A DNA stretch of 64,000 bases from Chloroflexota bacterium (GTDB lineage: Bacteria > Chloroflexota > Anaerolineae > J102): NCBI GenBank assembly GCA_029782215.1, contig JAKOVD010000035.1, positions 1 through 64,000 on the forward strand. Reading direction: 5' to 3'. The notes under the pieces are model-generated. The model was given only the letters and a program-made list of their open reading frames with translations, made no database searches and was not told the origin of the DNA. Position 1 is the first letter of the stretch. Each line of letters begins with the position of its first letter. The position numbers and the translations under genes are program-made. This document shows positions 53,415-63,157 of the stretch, in pieces.

Positions 53415-56400
53415 CTGTCGCACCCTGGCACCAACTCTGTACTCTGCGCGAAGACGTCCGACGCGGCACCCTCACCCTTGACGAGTTTGCAGCCGATCTG
53501 AACGGCGTGCGCACCGGCGAAGCGCGGCCCGTGTACCGCGAGCCGGGCATGTTCTTCGACCGCACCTATCCCACTTTTAGCATGAAGACGCTGGCCGGCG
53601 ATGTCCTGCGCCGGTTGGCGGGACAGGGCGGCAAGCCGGTGCTGCAGTTGCAGGTGGCCTACGGCGGCGGCAAGACCCACACCCTCATCACGCTGCTGCA
53701 TCTGGCCGAACGGGGCCAGACCCTGGCCGACCACAAGACCGTAAGCGAATTCGTGGCATTTGCAGGCCTTCCGCAAGCGCCCAAGGCCCGCGTGGCGCTG
53801 CTGCCGGGCGATCAGTTCGACGTCAAGGAAGGGCTGGAGGTCTACGGGCCGGACGGCAAGACGCGGCGCGTGCGCACGCTTTGGGGCGCGCTTGCCTACC
53901 AATTGGGTGGCGACGTTGGCTATGCCCGGCTCAAGGCCCATGACGAGGACTTCACCTCGCCGGCGGAGCCGCTGCTGGTGGATTTACTGCGGGCGCCGCT
54001 CAAGGAAGGCTTGAGTTCATTGGTGCTCATCGATGAGGCCGTCTGGTACTATCGCGGGCTGGTCAACAGCAACCCGCGCATGCTGGGCACCATCAAGGAC
54101 TTCTACCAGGTGCTCACCCAGGCGGTGGCCAAGGTGGACCGGGCAGCAATTGTGGCGTCGCTCATCGCCTCCCGCACCGAAGCCAACGATCAGACCGGCA
54201 CCCAGTGCCTGGCAGCCCTTGACGATGTCTTCGGGCGCCTGGCCGAACCGGTAGATCCGGTCGCCCGCGATGACGTGGCCGAGGTGTTGCGCCGGCGGTT
54301 GTTTGAACGGGTTCCCGAGACCGAGGAGCGCCGTTCCGTCATCGATACGGTCATGGCTTCCATGCAGCGCTTGCCACTGCGCGAAGCCCAGCGCGATCAG
54401 GATGCTTATGATCGTTTGATGGCCAGCTACCCCTTCCACCCGGATCTGATCAACGTCCTCTACCAGAAGTGGACGCAGATCAGCGGCTTCCAACGCACGC
54501 GCGGCGCCCTGCGGCTGCTGGCCTCCGCCCTGCGCGAGAGCGAGGGTCGGGACCTCTCGCCCCTCATTGGCCCAAGCGCCCTGCTGCCGGCCGATCGCGG
54601 CGCGTCGCCAGCGCTCGTCGAGCTGATCAAGATCTGCGAGGAGCACGAGCGCTGGACGCCGATCCTGACCGGCGAGCTGGAGAAGGCGCGTGAGATACAG
54701 GGGGCGCTGCCAACGATGCAGGCGCGAGAGATCGAACAGGCCGTTGTGGCGACCTTCCTGCACTCGCAGCCGCTGGGGCAGCGGGCGGCCCACACGGATC
54801 TCCTTGCGCTCCTGGCCCACCCGTCCGTGGATGGCGCGGCGCTGGAGGAGGGCTTGCGCAAGTGGCGCGGCCTCTCCTGGTTCCTGGTGGAGGACCCGGA
54901 CGCGTGGCAACTGGGCATCACACCCAACCTGACGCATATGCATGTCCAGGCGATGAGCTGGCTCAGTGAGGATGAGATCGAAGAAGAACTGAAACGCCGC
55001 ATCCAGGCGATTCCGCAGCTTGCCGCGGCCGATCCCGGGGTGGAGGTGCACCGTCTGCCGCCGAGTCCCGGTTATGTGAACGACAACCTGAGACTGCACT
55101 ATTTGATTCTGGGGGCGGAATGCGCGGTCGAGCCCGGTAAGCCGCTTCCTGCCTGTGTGGAATCCTACTTCAACGAAAAGAGCGGCCCCAGCGATCCGCG
55201 CATCTACCGCAACAACATCATCGCACTGGCGCCGGAGGTCTCGCGGGTGGCGGGTCTGCGCGAGCAGGTCCGGCGTTGGCTGGGTTGGGCGCGTCTGGAA
55301 AAGCCTGAGAACTTCAAGCTCCTTACAGATTCACAGAAGAAGGAATTGCCGGGCAAGAAACAGGGGGCGGCCAACAACTTGCCAGAGGCAGTTGTCGGCG
55401 CCTACAACATCCTCGTCGCCGTGGATGAGTCGGGCCGCGTCCAAACGCAGACACTGCGTTCCTACCCGGGGCTGGGAGGCACGCCGTTTGAACGCATCAA
55501 GGCCATGCTGGCCGAGGACGAGCGGCTGCTGGCAACGACGCTCGATCCAGACCTGATCTTGCCCGGAAGCTACCTCCAGCTATGGGCGGACGGCCAGACG
55601 AGCCGTCGTGTCACCGATCTGATGGCCGCGTTCGGGCAATTCCCGCGGCTGCCGCGCCTCTTGAGGCCCGAAGCACTCTATGAAACGCTAGCGCGCGGCG
55701 TGCGCGAGGGCGCTCTGGTGCTCCGCCTGCCGCGCACCGATGGCTCTGCCCGCACTTGGTGGCAGGTTCCACCCGATGACGAGACCCTGCGAAGGCCGGA
55801 ACTGGAGGTCCAGTCCGCCCGCCTCGCCGTCCTTGATCACATCGAGCCGGAACTGCTTGTCCCCGCGCGTCTCAGCGGGCTGTGGCCTTCACCGATGATG
55901 CCGATTGGGATAGCTGAGGTGCGCAGTTTCTTCGACGGGACGCAAGCGCCGCGCTTGACAACGCCGAAAGTTGGGGACGAGGCCGTGCGCCTGGCCGTCC
56001 AGCGCGGGGCGATCATGGCGCGGCTGGGAAACCTTGGATTCTGCCGCGAGACACTCTCGACGGAGCCGCTGCCAGACGATCTGCAGTTGTTGCCTGCGCC
56101 AGCGCTCCTGCGCGGGGCCGACCTGGTCCCCCAGGCGGCGCCGCAGGCCTGGCAGGGTGGACAGACGACGGCGAAGAACCTGACGAACGCGCTGGCTGCC
56201 ACGCGTGGTTATCCGATACCGTGGTCGCTTTTCAGTGATGGCGTCAACGAGGCGCTTAGCTTGAGGCTGTTTGAGCGTGTTGAGGACAGCGAGACCTGGC
56301 CTTGTTCACCCGCCGTCGCCGACGGCGTGAAGTTCCGTATGGTAGAGCAAGTTCAGATCTCTACCCAGATGATCGAGTCTGCGCTCGACTACACGGGCGC

Positions 56401-56797
56401 TGCCATGCCCACGTTGGGCGCGCTCAAAGATGCGATCGAGGCTCGCTATCTGGGCCGGTCGGTACCTACGGATGTGTTTCTTGCCACCGTGCAATTGGCT
56501 ATCCGGCAGGGTTTGCTGGTCGAGGCCGACGAACGCCAGCGGCTCGATACGGCGTCCAACGCCCTGGCCGTCAAGGTGCGCCGTCCGGCGGCGGCGCTGT
56601 TGGCCGAGACCGTTCTCGATCCCGCTGCATTGTCGAGACTTATCGAAAGGATCGATCAGTTGCTGCTGGCCGCGCCTGAGTTGGCATTCACGTTTAAGGT
56701 CACGCTTAGCGCCGAGGGCCAACGGCCAGATCCCGATACCTTGCAGCGTCTCAATGCACTGCTGGACGAGGTGCAGAGGGGTTGGGAAATCGGTTAG
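53411..56797 (+). CDS. DUF499 ATPase (defence operon gene 5)
   Basis: 1128 residues, overlapping the DUF4276 gene by ATGA. The start MTVAPWHQLCTLREDVRRGT, the P-loop QVAYGGGKTHTLITLLHLA (residues 80-98), and an acidic LVLIDEAVWYYRG near 205 match DUF499 ATPases. These are known as part of DISARM-like and helicase-methylase-ATPase defence islands. The large remaining part (from about 480) is helical and ends in QRPDPDTLQRLNALLDEV. The operon ends here, and the next gene starts 203 bases later. No nuclease motif is obvious, so DNA cleavage may depend on the helicase or TOPRIM protein. Confidence 0.88.
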   Translation: MTVAPWHQLCTLREDVRRGTLTLDEFAADLNGVRTGEARPVYREPGMFFDRTYPTFSMKTLAGDVLRRLAGQGGKPVLQLQVAYGGGKTHTLITLLHLAERGQTLADHKTVSEFVAFAGLPQAPKARVALLPGDQFDVKEGLEVYGPDGKTRRVRTLWGALAYQLGGDVGYARLKAHDEDFTSPAEPLLVDLLRAPLKEGLSSLVLIDEAVWYYRGLVNSNPRMLGTIKDFYQVLTQAVAKVDRAAIVASLIASRTEANDQTGTQCLAALDDVFGRLAEPVDPVARDDVAEVLRRRLFERVPETEERRSVIDTVMASMQRLPLREAQRDQDAYDRLMASYPFHPDLINVLYQKWTQISGFQRTRGALRLLASALRESEGRDLSPLIGPSALLPADRGASPALVELIKICEEHERWTPILTGELEKAREIQGALPTMQAREIEQAVVATFLHSQPLGQRAAHTDLLALLAHPSVDGAALEEGLRKWRGLSWFLVEDPDAWQLGITPNLTHMHVQAMSWLSEDEIEEELKRRIQAIPQLAAADPGVEVHRLPPSPGYVNDNLRLHYLILGAECAVEPGKPLPACVESYFNEKSGPSDPRIYRNNIIALAPEVSRVAGLREQVRRWLGWARLEKPENFKLLTDSQKKELPGKKQGAANNLPEAVVGAYNILVAVDESGRVQTQTLRSYPGLGGTPFERIKAMLAEDERLLATTLDPDLILPGSYLQLWADGQTSRRVTDLMAAFGQFPRLPRLLRPEALYETLARGVREGALVLRLPRTDGSARTWWQVPPDDETLRRPELEVQSARLAVLDHIEPELLVPARLSGLWPSPMMPIGIAEVRSFFDGTQAPRLTTPKVGDEAVRLAVQRGAIMARLGNLGFCRETLSTEPLPDDLQLLPAPALLRGADLVPQAAPQAWQGGQTTAKNLTNALAATRGYPIPWSLFSDGVNEALSLRLFERVEDSETWPCSPAVADGVKFRMVEQVQISTQMIESALDYTGAAMPTLGALKDAIEARYLGRSVPTDVFLATVQLAIRQGLLVEADERQRLDTASNALAVKVRRPAAALLAETVLDPAALSRLIERIDQLLLAAPELAFTFKVTLSAEGQRPDPDTLQRLNALLDEVQRGWEIG

Positions 56798-57000
56798 GTG
56801 TTCATAGATATTCATCTGGCATCGAAGTAAGTGGTGGTCGAGCGTACGAGCCCACTACCACCGCGGCGGCTTCCCGTAGTAAAATGGGCGCTGTGGGGCC
56901 GCGGGAAACGCAGGTGGGGTGCGTGATTCGTGTCTTGTTCTGCGTGCTGCGTGTTCCGCCATCCGTTACCCGCCACCCGTCCCCCGTCCCTCCCTCACCC

Positions 57001-58044
57001 ATGGCCCTCCCACCCCGCTACCAACGCCAGGTCATCTTCGCCGGAATCGGCGAGGCCGGGCAGCGCAAGCTCCTGGACAGCACCGTGGTCATCATCGGCT
57101 GCGGCGCCACCGGCACCTTCCTCGCCAGCCACCTGGCCCGGGCCGGCGTCGGGCGCCTGCGCCTGGTCGACCGCGACTACGTGGAGCTGAACAACCTGCA
57201 GCGCCAGATCCTGTACAACGAAGAGGATGTGGCGTCGGGTCTGCCCAAGGCCGTGGCGGCAGAGGAAAGGCTTGCCGGCATCAACAGCGAGATCATCGTC
57301 GAAGGCGTGGCGGCTGACTTCAATCCCGGCAACGCCCTTGACCTGCTGCGGGACGCCGACCTGGCGTTGGACGGCAGCGACAACTTCGAGGCGCGCTACC
57401 TGCTCAACGACGCCTGCCTGGCGCTGGGCCTGCCCTGGGTCTACACGGGCGTCGTCGCCAGCTACGGTATGACCGCCACCCTGGTGCCGGATGGCGCCAG
57501 CGCCAGGGTCGGGCGTCCGGCCACCGGCTGCCTGCAGTGCCTGCTGGGCGAGGAGCTGCCTGTGGGCGGGGCCACCTGCGACACAGCGGGCGTTGTGGGA
57601 CCCGTGGTGGGGGTGCTTGCCTCCATCGCCGCCAATGAGGCGATCAAACTCCTGACCGGCAGCGGCGAGATCAACCGCGGCCTCATCCACATCGATCTCT
57701 GGGACAACAGCTTCGAGGTCTTTGAGGCCACTGGACGCAGCCCGACCTGTGCGGCCTGCGGCAGGGGCGACTACCGCTTCCTCAATGCCGAGGTGGGCAG
57801 CCGCAGCGCCGTGCTGTGCGGGCGCAATGCCGTGCAGGTGAGCGCGCCGCATGTCCAACTCGATCTGGCTATCATCGCCAGCCGGCTGGCAGCCCTGGGC
57901 CAGGTGAGCGTGAACGAGCATCTGCTGCGCGCCCGCATCGACGGCTATGAGATCACCCTCTTTCCGGGCGGCCGCGCCATCATCAAGGGTACCGAAGACC
58001 CCGACCTGGCCCGCAGTATCTATGCCAGGTACATTGGCACGTGA
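57001..58044 (+). CDS. ThiF/MoeB/HesA-family adenylyltransferase (E1-like)
   Basis: 347 residues from the ATG before ALPPRYQRQ. The nucleotide-binding loop IIGCGATGTFLASHLARAG, then VDRDYVELNNLQRQILY, the catalytic Cys region GATCDTAGVVG and the zinc pairs CLQC and CAAC are seen. The C-terminal 80 residues (LCGRNAVQVSAP, LFPGGRAIIKGTEDPDLARSIYARYIG) are the extension of Bacillus-type ThiF and HesA. It activates the C-terminus of a ThiS- or MoaD-like protein with ATP for sulfur transfer. No ubiquitin-like protein, E2 or JAB gene is near, so I favour thiamine or cofactor synthesis over a defence role. Confidence 0.88.
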   Translation: MALPPRYQRQVIFAGIGEAGQRKLLDSTVVIIGCGATGTFLASHLARAGVGRLRLVDRDYVELNNLQRQILYNEEDVASGLPKAVAAEERLAGINSEIIVEGVAADFNPGNALDLLRDADLALDGSDNFEARYLLNDACLALGLPWVYTGVVASYGMTATLVPDGASARVGRPATGCLQCLLGEELPVGGATCDTAGVVGPVVGVLASIAANEAIKLLTGSGEINRGLIHIDLWDNSFEVFEATGRSPTCAACGRGDYRFLNAEVGSRSAVLCGRNAVQVSAPHVQLDLAIIASRLAALGQVSVNEHLLRARIDGYEITLFPGGRAIIKGTEDPDLARSIYARYIGT

Positions 58045-58087
58045 CAGGATCACCGTGTTTCGTGTTTCGTGTGACGTTGGGTGAGGC

Positions 58088-58579
58088 ATGAGTCCCTTTA
58101 TCCTGACCACCCTTGTCTATGCCGTGCGCGGCGATCAGGTGCTGATGCTCTACCGCCACAAGGAGCCGAACTTAGGGCTCTGGGTGGCGCCGGGCGGCAA
58201 GATCCACGCCGACGAATCACCCCGTGACTGCGCCATCCGCGAGCTCTACGAAGAGACTGGCCTGCGGGCCATCGACCCCGAGTTGCGGGCGATCATCACC
58301 GAGGTCTCGCCCCGGCCCGACTGGCAGTGGTTGATGTTCGTGTACCGTACGCAGGTCGCCGAAGGCGACGTGGCCGGCGACGACCGTGAGGGGCGCCTGG
58401 GCTGGTTCCATCGCGATACCGTGCCCCAATTACCCATTCCTCAAGCCGACGCCCTCTTCTATCCCCTTGTCATGGCCCCCGATGTTCCCCTCGTCGAGCT
58501 CAAGTTCGTCTACGACGCCGATCTGCGCCTGGCCCACTGGGACAAACACGTTCTATCGTTTGAACGTTTGAACGTTTGA
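58088..58579 (+). CDS. Nudix hydrolase (MutT-like)
   Basis: 163 residues, 43 bases after the ThiF-like gene. The Nudix box is complete: GGKIHADESPRDCAIRELYE followed by ETGL (residues 36-59), holding the metal-binding Glu set. The N-terminus LTTLVYAVRGDQVLMLYRHK fits 8-oxo-dGTP or nucleotide diphosphatases. The closing part has VELKFVYDADLRLAHW. It hydrolyses a nucleoside diphosphate linked to another group; the true substrate is open. DnaE follows, which agrees with a role in cleaning the nucleotide pool. The stop lies in a tandem repeat of GTTTGAAC. Confidence 0.9.
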   Translation: MSPFILTTLVYAVRGDQVLMLYRHKEPNLGLWVAPGGKIHADESPRDCAIRELYEETGLRAIDPELRAIITEVSPRPDWQWLMFVYRTQVAEGDVAGDDREGRLGWFHRDTVPQLPIPQADALFYPLVMAPDVPLVELKFVYDADLRLAHWDKHVLSFERLNV

Positions 58580-58581
58580 AC
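58558..58581. repeat. Three tandem copies of GTTTGAAC
   Basis: Exact eight-base repeats that cover the end and stop codon of the Nudix gene. A partial fourth unit follows. Change in copy number would alter the last residues of the Nudix protein or its stop. The purpose is unknown. Confidence 0.7.
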
Positions 58582-58622
58582 GTTCTTCGCCACCCGCCAC
58601 CCCGACCCGTTTGCTTCCTCCC

Positions 58623-61600
58623 ATGTCTGGCACCGAAGATTTCGTCCATCTGCACGTCCACAGTGAGTTTTCATTGCTCGATGGCCTTGCCAGCGTCGAC
58701 GGGCTGGTCAAGCGCGCGGCGGAGCTGGGGCAGCCGGCCATCGCCCTCACGGATCATGGGGCTATGCACGGTATCGTACCCTTCCACCGCGCCGCCCGGA
58801 ATGCGGGCCTGCGTCCCATTGTCGGCATGGAGTCGTATATCACCCTGCCGGGACGGCCGATGTCGGGCAAGGACTCGGAGCAGGACAAGGACAACAACCA
58901 CCTGCTGCTGCTGGCCGCCAGCCAGACCGGCTACAGGAACCTGATCAAGATCGCTTCCGCCAGCCAGATGGAGGGCTACTACTACAAGCCCCGCATCGAC
59001 TTCGACTACCTGGCCAATCACGCCGAGGGGCTGATCACCACCACCGGCTGCCTGGCGGCGACGGTTCCCAGCCTTCTGAACGATGAGCACGGCGCCGCCG
59101 ATGAGAAAAAGGCCCTGGAGTGGTTTCATCGCTACCGCGAGCTCTTCGGACCGGATCGCTTCTACGTCGAGCTGCAGGAGCACGACATCGACCAGCTTCG
59201 TTCCGTCAACCGCACGCTTGTCGACTGGGCGCACCGCTATGAGGTCCCCCTGGTGGTGACCAATGACGTGCACTACGTGCGCGTCACGGACTATGAAGCG
59301 CATGACACGCTGCTGTGCGTGCAGACAGGCGCCACCAAGAGTGCGACGAAGCGACTGCGGTATGCGAACGACAGCTTCTACCTGAAGTCTCGCAGCGAGC
59401 TGGAAGCAGCCTTCCGTAGCTACCTCGACCTGCCCGCAGAGGCCTTCACCAATACGCTGCGGGTTGCCGAGATGTGCAGCGTGGACGTGGAGGACAGCAC
59501 CTTCCATCTGCCGGACATCGAGATTCCGGCCGGACACACCTATCAGAGCTACCTGCGCTACCTGACCTTCGAGGGCCTGAAGGAGAAATACGGGCCGCGC
59601 GCCACGGACCCCGTCGTCGTGGAGCGAGCCGAGAAGGAGCTGGGCATCATCCACCAGATGGGGTTCGACGTCTACTTCATCATTGTCTGGGACCTCTGCC
59701 AGGCAATGAAGCGGCGCAACATCTGGTGGAACGTGCGCGGTTCCGGGGCGGGTTCCATCGTCGCCTATGCCACCGAGATCACCCTTATCGATCCCCTCGA
59801 GCACGACCTGATCTTCGAGCGCTTCCTGAATCCCGGCCGCGTTTCCATGCCGGACTTCGACCTGGACATCCCCGACGACAGCCGTGAGGAGATGATCAGG
59901 TACACCCAGGACAAATACGGCTCCGATCACGTGGCCCAGATCGTCGCCTTCGGGCGCATGAAGGCCCGCGCGGCCGTGCGCGATGTAGGCCGGGCCCTGG
60001 ACATCCCGCTGCCTGACGTCGACCGGATCGCCCGCCTGATCCCTGCCATCCCCGGCAAGAACGTGACCATCGAGGCCTGTCTCACCGAGGGCGCGGAGTT
60101 CTACTCGCCGGAGTTGGCGCAGATCTACAAGAGCGATGAGAGCGTGCGCGGTCTGATCGACGCTACGCGCCAGCTCGAAGGCGTCGCCCGCCATGCCTCG
60201 ACGCACGCTGCCGCCGTCATCGTGACGGACAAGCCGCTGAGGGACCTCGTGCCGATCATGCGGCCGCAGAAGACCGTGGTGACGGAGACGATGGCGCAGT
60301 TCGAGTTTCCCATCTGTGAGTCCATCGGCCTGCTCAAGGTGGACTTCCTGGGCCTGGCCACCCTCTCGATCATGCGGGAGGCGGCGCGTCTCATCGAGGA
60401 GCGCCACGGTGTCCACTACACGCTGCAGAACATTCCGACGGATGACCCGGAGTCCTTCAAGCTGCTGTCCAGCGGCGAGGTCGTGGGCGTGTTCCAGGTG
60501 GAAAGCGCGGGCATGCGGCGCATCCTGACCGAGATGCACCCGAGCAACATCAAGCACATCATGGCCGTCGTGTCCCTGTACCGCCCCGGCCCGCTGCAGT
60601 ACATTCCCAACTTCGTGGCCCGCATGAACAACAAGGAGCAGGTCACGTACCACCATCCGGCGCTGGTGCCGATCCTGGGGGAGACATACGGCATCATCGT
60701 CTACCAGGAACAGATCATGCGCATCGCCACGGACCTGGCGGGGTACAGCCTGTCCGAAGCCGATAACATGCGCAAGGCGGTGGCAAAGAAGAAGGAGAAG
60801 GACCTGCTCAAGCACCGCTCGAAGATGCTCGAGGGCGCAGCCGGGAGGGACATCCCTGCCGACATCACCGCCGAGATCTTCGACGACATTGAGAAGTTCG
60901 CCCGTTACGGCTTTCCGAAGGCGCACGGCGCCGACTACGCCCTGATCACCGTACAGACCGCTTTTCTCAAGGCGCGCTACCCGTTGGAGTACATGGCGGC
61001 GCTGCTGCTGGTGGATCGGGAGAAGACCGACAAGGTCGTCAACACTATTACCGAATGCCGCCGGATGGGCATCGAAGTGCTGCCGCCTGATATCAACGCG
61101 AGCGGCATCGATTTCACCCTGGCGGAACTGCCGTCCCACATGAAGGCGCCGGAGCGCGATCCAAGGCTGGGGTATTCCTTCCCGGTGCCGCCGCGCGCGG
61201 CCATCCGCTACGGGTTGGGCGCGATCAAGAACGTGGGTGAGGGACCGGTCGACGAGATCCTGCGCGCACGCGCCGAGGGTCCCTTTACCTCGCTGGAAGA
61301 CGTGTGCGAGCGCGTTGACCTGCGTCTCCTCAACAAGCGCACCCTGGAATGCCTGGTCAAGGCCGGCGCCTTTGACAGCCTGGTGCCCGACCGGGCCAAA
61401 GTGCTGGCCGTCCTTGACCGGATGATGAATCTCTCGTCCGCTACCTGGGAGGCACGCGAGGTGGGGCAGGGCAGCCTGTTCGACTTGTTTGACTTTGCCG
61501 AGCGCAAGTCGGGCGTGCACTCCTTGTTCGACCCGCCGCCGGTCATCGAGCCGCTTTCGGGCAAGGATCGCCTGAGCTGGGAGAAGGAACTGCTCGGCGT

Positions 61601-62471
61601 TTACGTTTCCGAACACCCCCTTGAGCGCGTCACGGCCCGGTATCAGAACGTCATCAGTTGCCTGTGCAACGAGGTGACGCCGGAGAAGAAGGACAGGGGC
61701 GTCACCCTGGCCGGGATGATCGCCGGCTGCCGCACCTTCTTCACGAAGAAGGGCGACCGCATGGCCTTTGTCACCCTGGAGGACCTGCAGGGCAAGTGCG
61801 ATGTCACCGTCTTCCCGCGGCTGCTGGCGCAGACCCCCGAGCACCTGCTGCAGGAGGGCACGGTCGTGCTGGTGCGCGGCAAGGTGGACGTGCGCAATGA
61901 CCGCGTCACGGTGATCGCCGACCAGATCTCAGACAGCTTTGAGTACGCCGTTCCTGCCAACGGCGAACGGCTGCCGGCTTTTGCCGACACGCCCCCCGTT
62001 CTGTGGGAGGTGGACGAGGCGTCGTTCGGCGTCGTCGCCGACGAGCCTTCCGGCTTCATGGATGTGCCGCCGGAGACCGACGAGCCGGCCGCCGGCGCCA
62101 ACGGCCACCGCGCACCGGACGGCGCTGCCCCGCAACCCCCGGTGGCGAAGCCGCCGGCGCCGGTTTCCGACCTGCCGCCGCGGAAGGCCGCGACCGTGGC
62201 GGTCGACGTCGTCCAGGCCCCGCCCGCACCGCGCCTGGTGCGAGTCACTTTTCGTCGGGGGGCCGACCGGCAGGGCGACAGCCACCGGCTGGCCCAGGCG
62301 ATTTCCCTCTTCCGGCGTTTTCCTGGCGACGATCGCTTTGTCGTCCACGTGGACAACGAGCTTGAGCTCTCATTCCCAAATGAGAGCACGCGCTACTGCG
62401 AGGACCTGGCGTCGGCGATGGCAGCGCTGTTGGGCGCCGGTTGTCTCGAGGTGACCTCGCCCGCGCGTTAG
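58623..62471 (+). CDS. dnaE: DNA polymerase III alpha subunit
   Basis: 1282 residues, the replicative C-family polymerase. The PHP domain begins with HLHVHSEFSLLDGLA, the catalytic Asp set lies in SMPDFDLDIPDD near residue 410, and FARYGFPKAHGADYALI marks the helix-hairpin-helix side. The C-terminal OB fold (ITPEKKDRGVTLAGMI-like) ends near 1100. A Pro/Ala-rich linker and an extra 80-residue end (RVTFRRGADRQGD, HVDNELELSF) follow. It fits DnaE1, not PolC. The chosen ATG is weakly supported upstream; a TTG four codons earlier is less likely. The stop overlaps the stop of the convergent CPBP gene. Confidence 0.95.
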   Translation: MSGTEDFVHLHVHSEFSLLDGLASVDGLVKRAAELGQPAIALTDHGAMHGIVPFHRAARNAGLRPIVGMESYITLPGRPMSGKDSEQDKDNNHLLLLAASQTGYRNLIKIASASQMEGYYYKPRIDFDYLANHAEGLITTTGCLAATVPSLLNDEHGAADEKKALEWFHRYRELFGPDRFYVELQEHDIDQLRSVNRTLVDWAHRYEVPLVVTNDVHYVRVTDYEAHDTLLCVQTGATKSATKRLRYANDSFYLKSRSELEAAFRSYLDLPAEAFTNTLRVAEMCSVDVEDSTFHLPDIEIPAGHTYQSYLRYLTFEGLKEKYGPRATDPVVVERAEKELGIIHQMGFDVYFIIVWDLCQAMKRRNIWWNVRGSGAGSIVAYATEITLIDPLEHDLIFERFLNPGRVSMPDFDLDIPDDSREEMIRYTQDKYGSDHVAQIVAFGRMKARAAVRDVGRALDIPLPDVDRIARLIPAIPGKNVTIEACLTEGAEFYSPELAQIYKSDESVRGLIDATRQLEGVARHASTHAAAVIVTDKPLRDLVPIMRPQKTVVTETMAQFEFPICESIGLLKVDFLGLATLSIMREAARLIEERHGVHYTLQNIPTDDPESFKLLSSGEVVGVFQVESAGMRRILTEMHPSNIKHIMAVVSLYRPGPLQYIPNFVARMNNKEQVTYHHPALVPILGETYGIIVYQEQIMRIATDLAGYSLSEADNMRKAVAKKKEKDLLKHRSKMLEGAAGRDIPADITAEIFDDIEKFARYGFPKAHGADYALITVQTAFLKARYPLEYMAALLLVDREKTDKVVNTITECRRMGIEVLPPDINASGIDFTLAELPSHMKAPERDPRLGYSFPVPPRAAIRYGLGAIKNVGEGPVDEILRARAEGPFTSLEDVCERVDLRLLNKRTLECLVKAGAFDSLVPDRAKVLAVLDRMMNLSSATWEAREVGQGSLFDLFDFAERKSGVHSLFDPPPVIEPLSGKDRLSWEKELLGVYVSEHPLERVTARYQNVISCLCNEVTPEKKDRGVTLAGMIAGCRTFFTKKGDRMAFVTLEDLQGKCDVTVFPRLLAQTPEHLLQEGTVVLVRGKVDVRNDRVTVIADQISDSFEYAVPANGERLPAFADTPPVLWEVDEASFGVVADEPSGFMDVPPETDEPAAGANGHRAPDGAAPQPPVAKPPAPVSDLPPRKAATVAVDVVQAPPAPRLVRVTFRRGADRQGDSHRLAQAISLFRRFPGDDRFVVHVDNELELSFPNESTRYCEDLASAMAALLGAGCLEVTSPAR

Positions 62472-63148
62472 GCCGGGCCTGCCCGCCGGCTCAGGATCTC
62501 GGCCTGGATGAGCTGCGCCACATTGGTCGTCCAGTGGGCAATGACGACGAGCCAGAGGCTCAGGCGCCAGAGGAACATGGCGCTGAAGATCAGGGCGACG
62601 ATGGTGACGCCCGCCACCCCCCACTCCCCCTGCGGCCGGTGCAGCAGTCCGAACAGGATCGAGGCGGCGACGGCAAAGAACACGACGTTGACGTAGGGGG
62701 CAAAGCCGCCCAGGAGCAGGGAGCGAAAGAGCAGCTCTTCCAGGAGGGCGACGGGTATCAGCGCCAGGATGACCAGGGGCCACTGGCCGCGACTGCGCGG
62801 GCGGATGGAGCGCTCGACGACGTCCGAATGCCACTGCGGCCGGTGCCGCTGCACCCAGAGGGTGGGGGGCAGCAGGGCCAGGGAGATGGCGACGCCGGCT
62901 GCTACTCCGATGCCGGCGTCGCCGATGGGGTCTTTGCTGATCCATCCCAGGGCCGCAGGACCGAGGCCGCTGAGCCAGCCCAGGCCGAAGCCCACCGCGA
63001 TCATGCCGAGGCGGGCCAGGTTTTCGAAGGGCAGCAGCAGCAGATTCTCCTCAGGCTGCCATGTCTCCAGCAGTTGGCCGGTGCGGTAGGTGGCAAATGA
63101 CACGAAGCCGAGGAGCAGAATGAGCCCCACGACGAACAGAATGGGCAC
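62468..63148 (-). CDS. CPBP family intramembrane metalloprotease
   Basis: 226 residues with six to seven hydrophobic segments. The CPBP (Rce1/CAAX-like) catalytic motif EELLFRSLLLG near residue 137, a second block ILFGLLHRP with the metal His, and a third AHWTTNVAQ with His and Asn are all present. It cleaves or processes membrane substrates, and CPBP proteins often act in maturation or immunity to peptides. The gene is convergent with dnaE, and the two stop codons share bases 62469-62470. An immune-inhibitor-A-like gene ends nine bases upstream on the same strand. Confidence 0.88.
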   Translation of the reverse strand: MPILFVVGLILLLGFVSFATYRTGQLLETWQPEENLLLLPFENLARLGMIAVGFGLGWLSGLGPAALGWISKDPIGDAGIGVAAGVAISLALLPPTLWVQRHRPQWHSDVVERSIRPRSRGQWPLVILALIPVALLEELLFRSLLLGGFAPYVNVVFFAVAASILFGLLHRPQGEWGVAGVTIVALIFSAMFLWRLSLWLVVIAHWTTNVAQLIQAEILSRRAGPA

Positions 63149-63157
63149 GTGCGGGGG

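Noticed and set aside
57001..58044. E1-like enzyme next to a defence operon as part of an ubiquitin-like anti-phage system
   Set aside because: No E2, JAB or ubiquitin-like gene is near, and the C-terminal extension is that of biosynthetic ThiF/HesA. A 203-base gap separates it from the operon.
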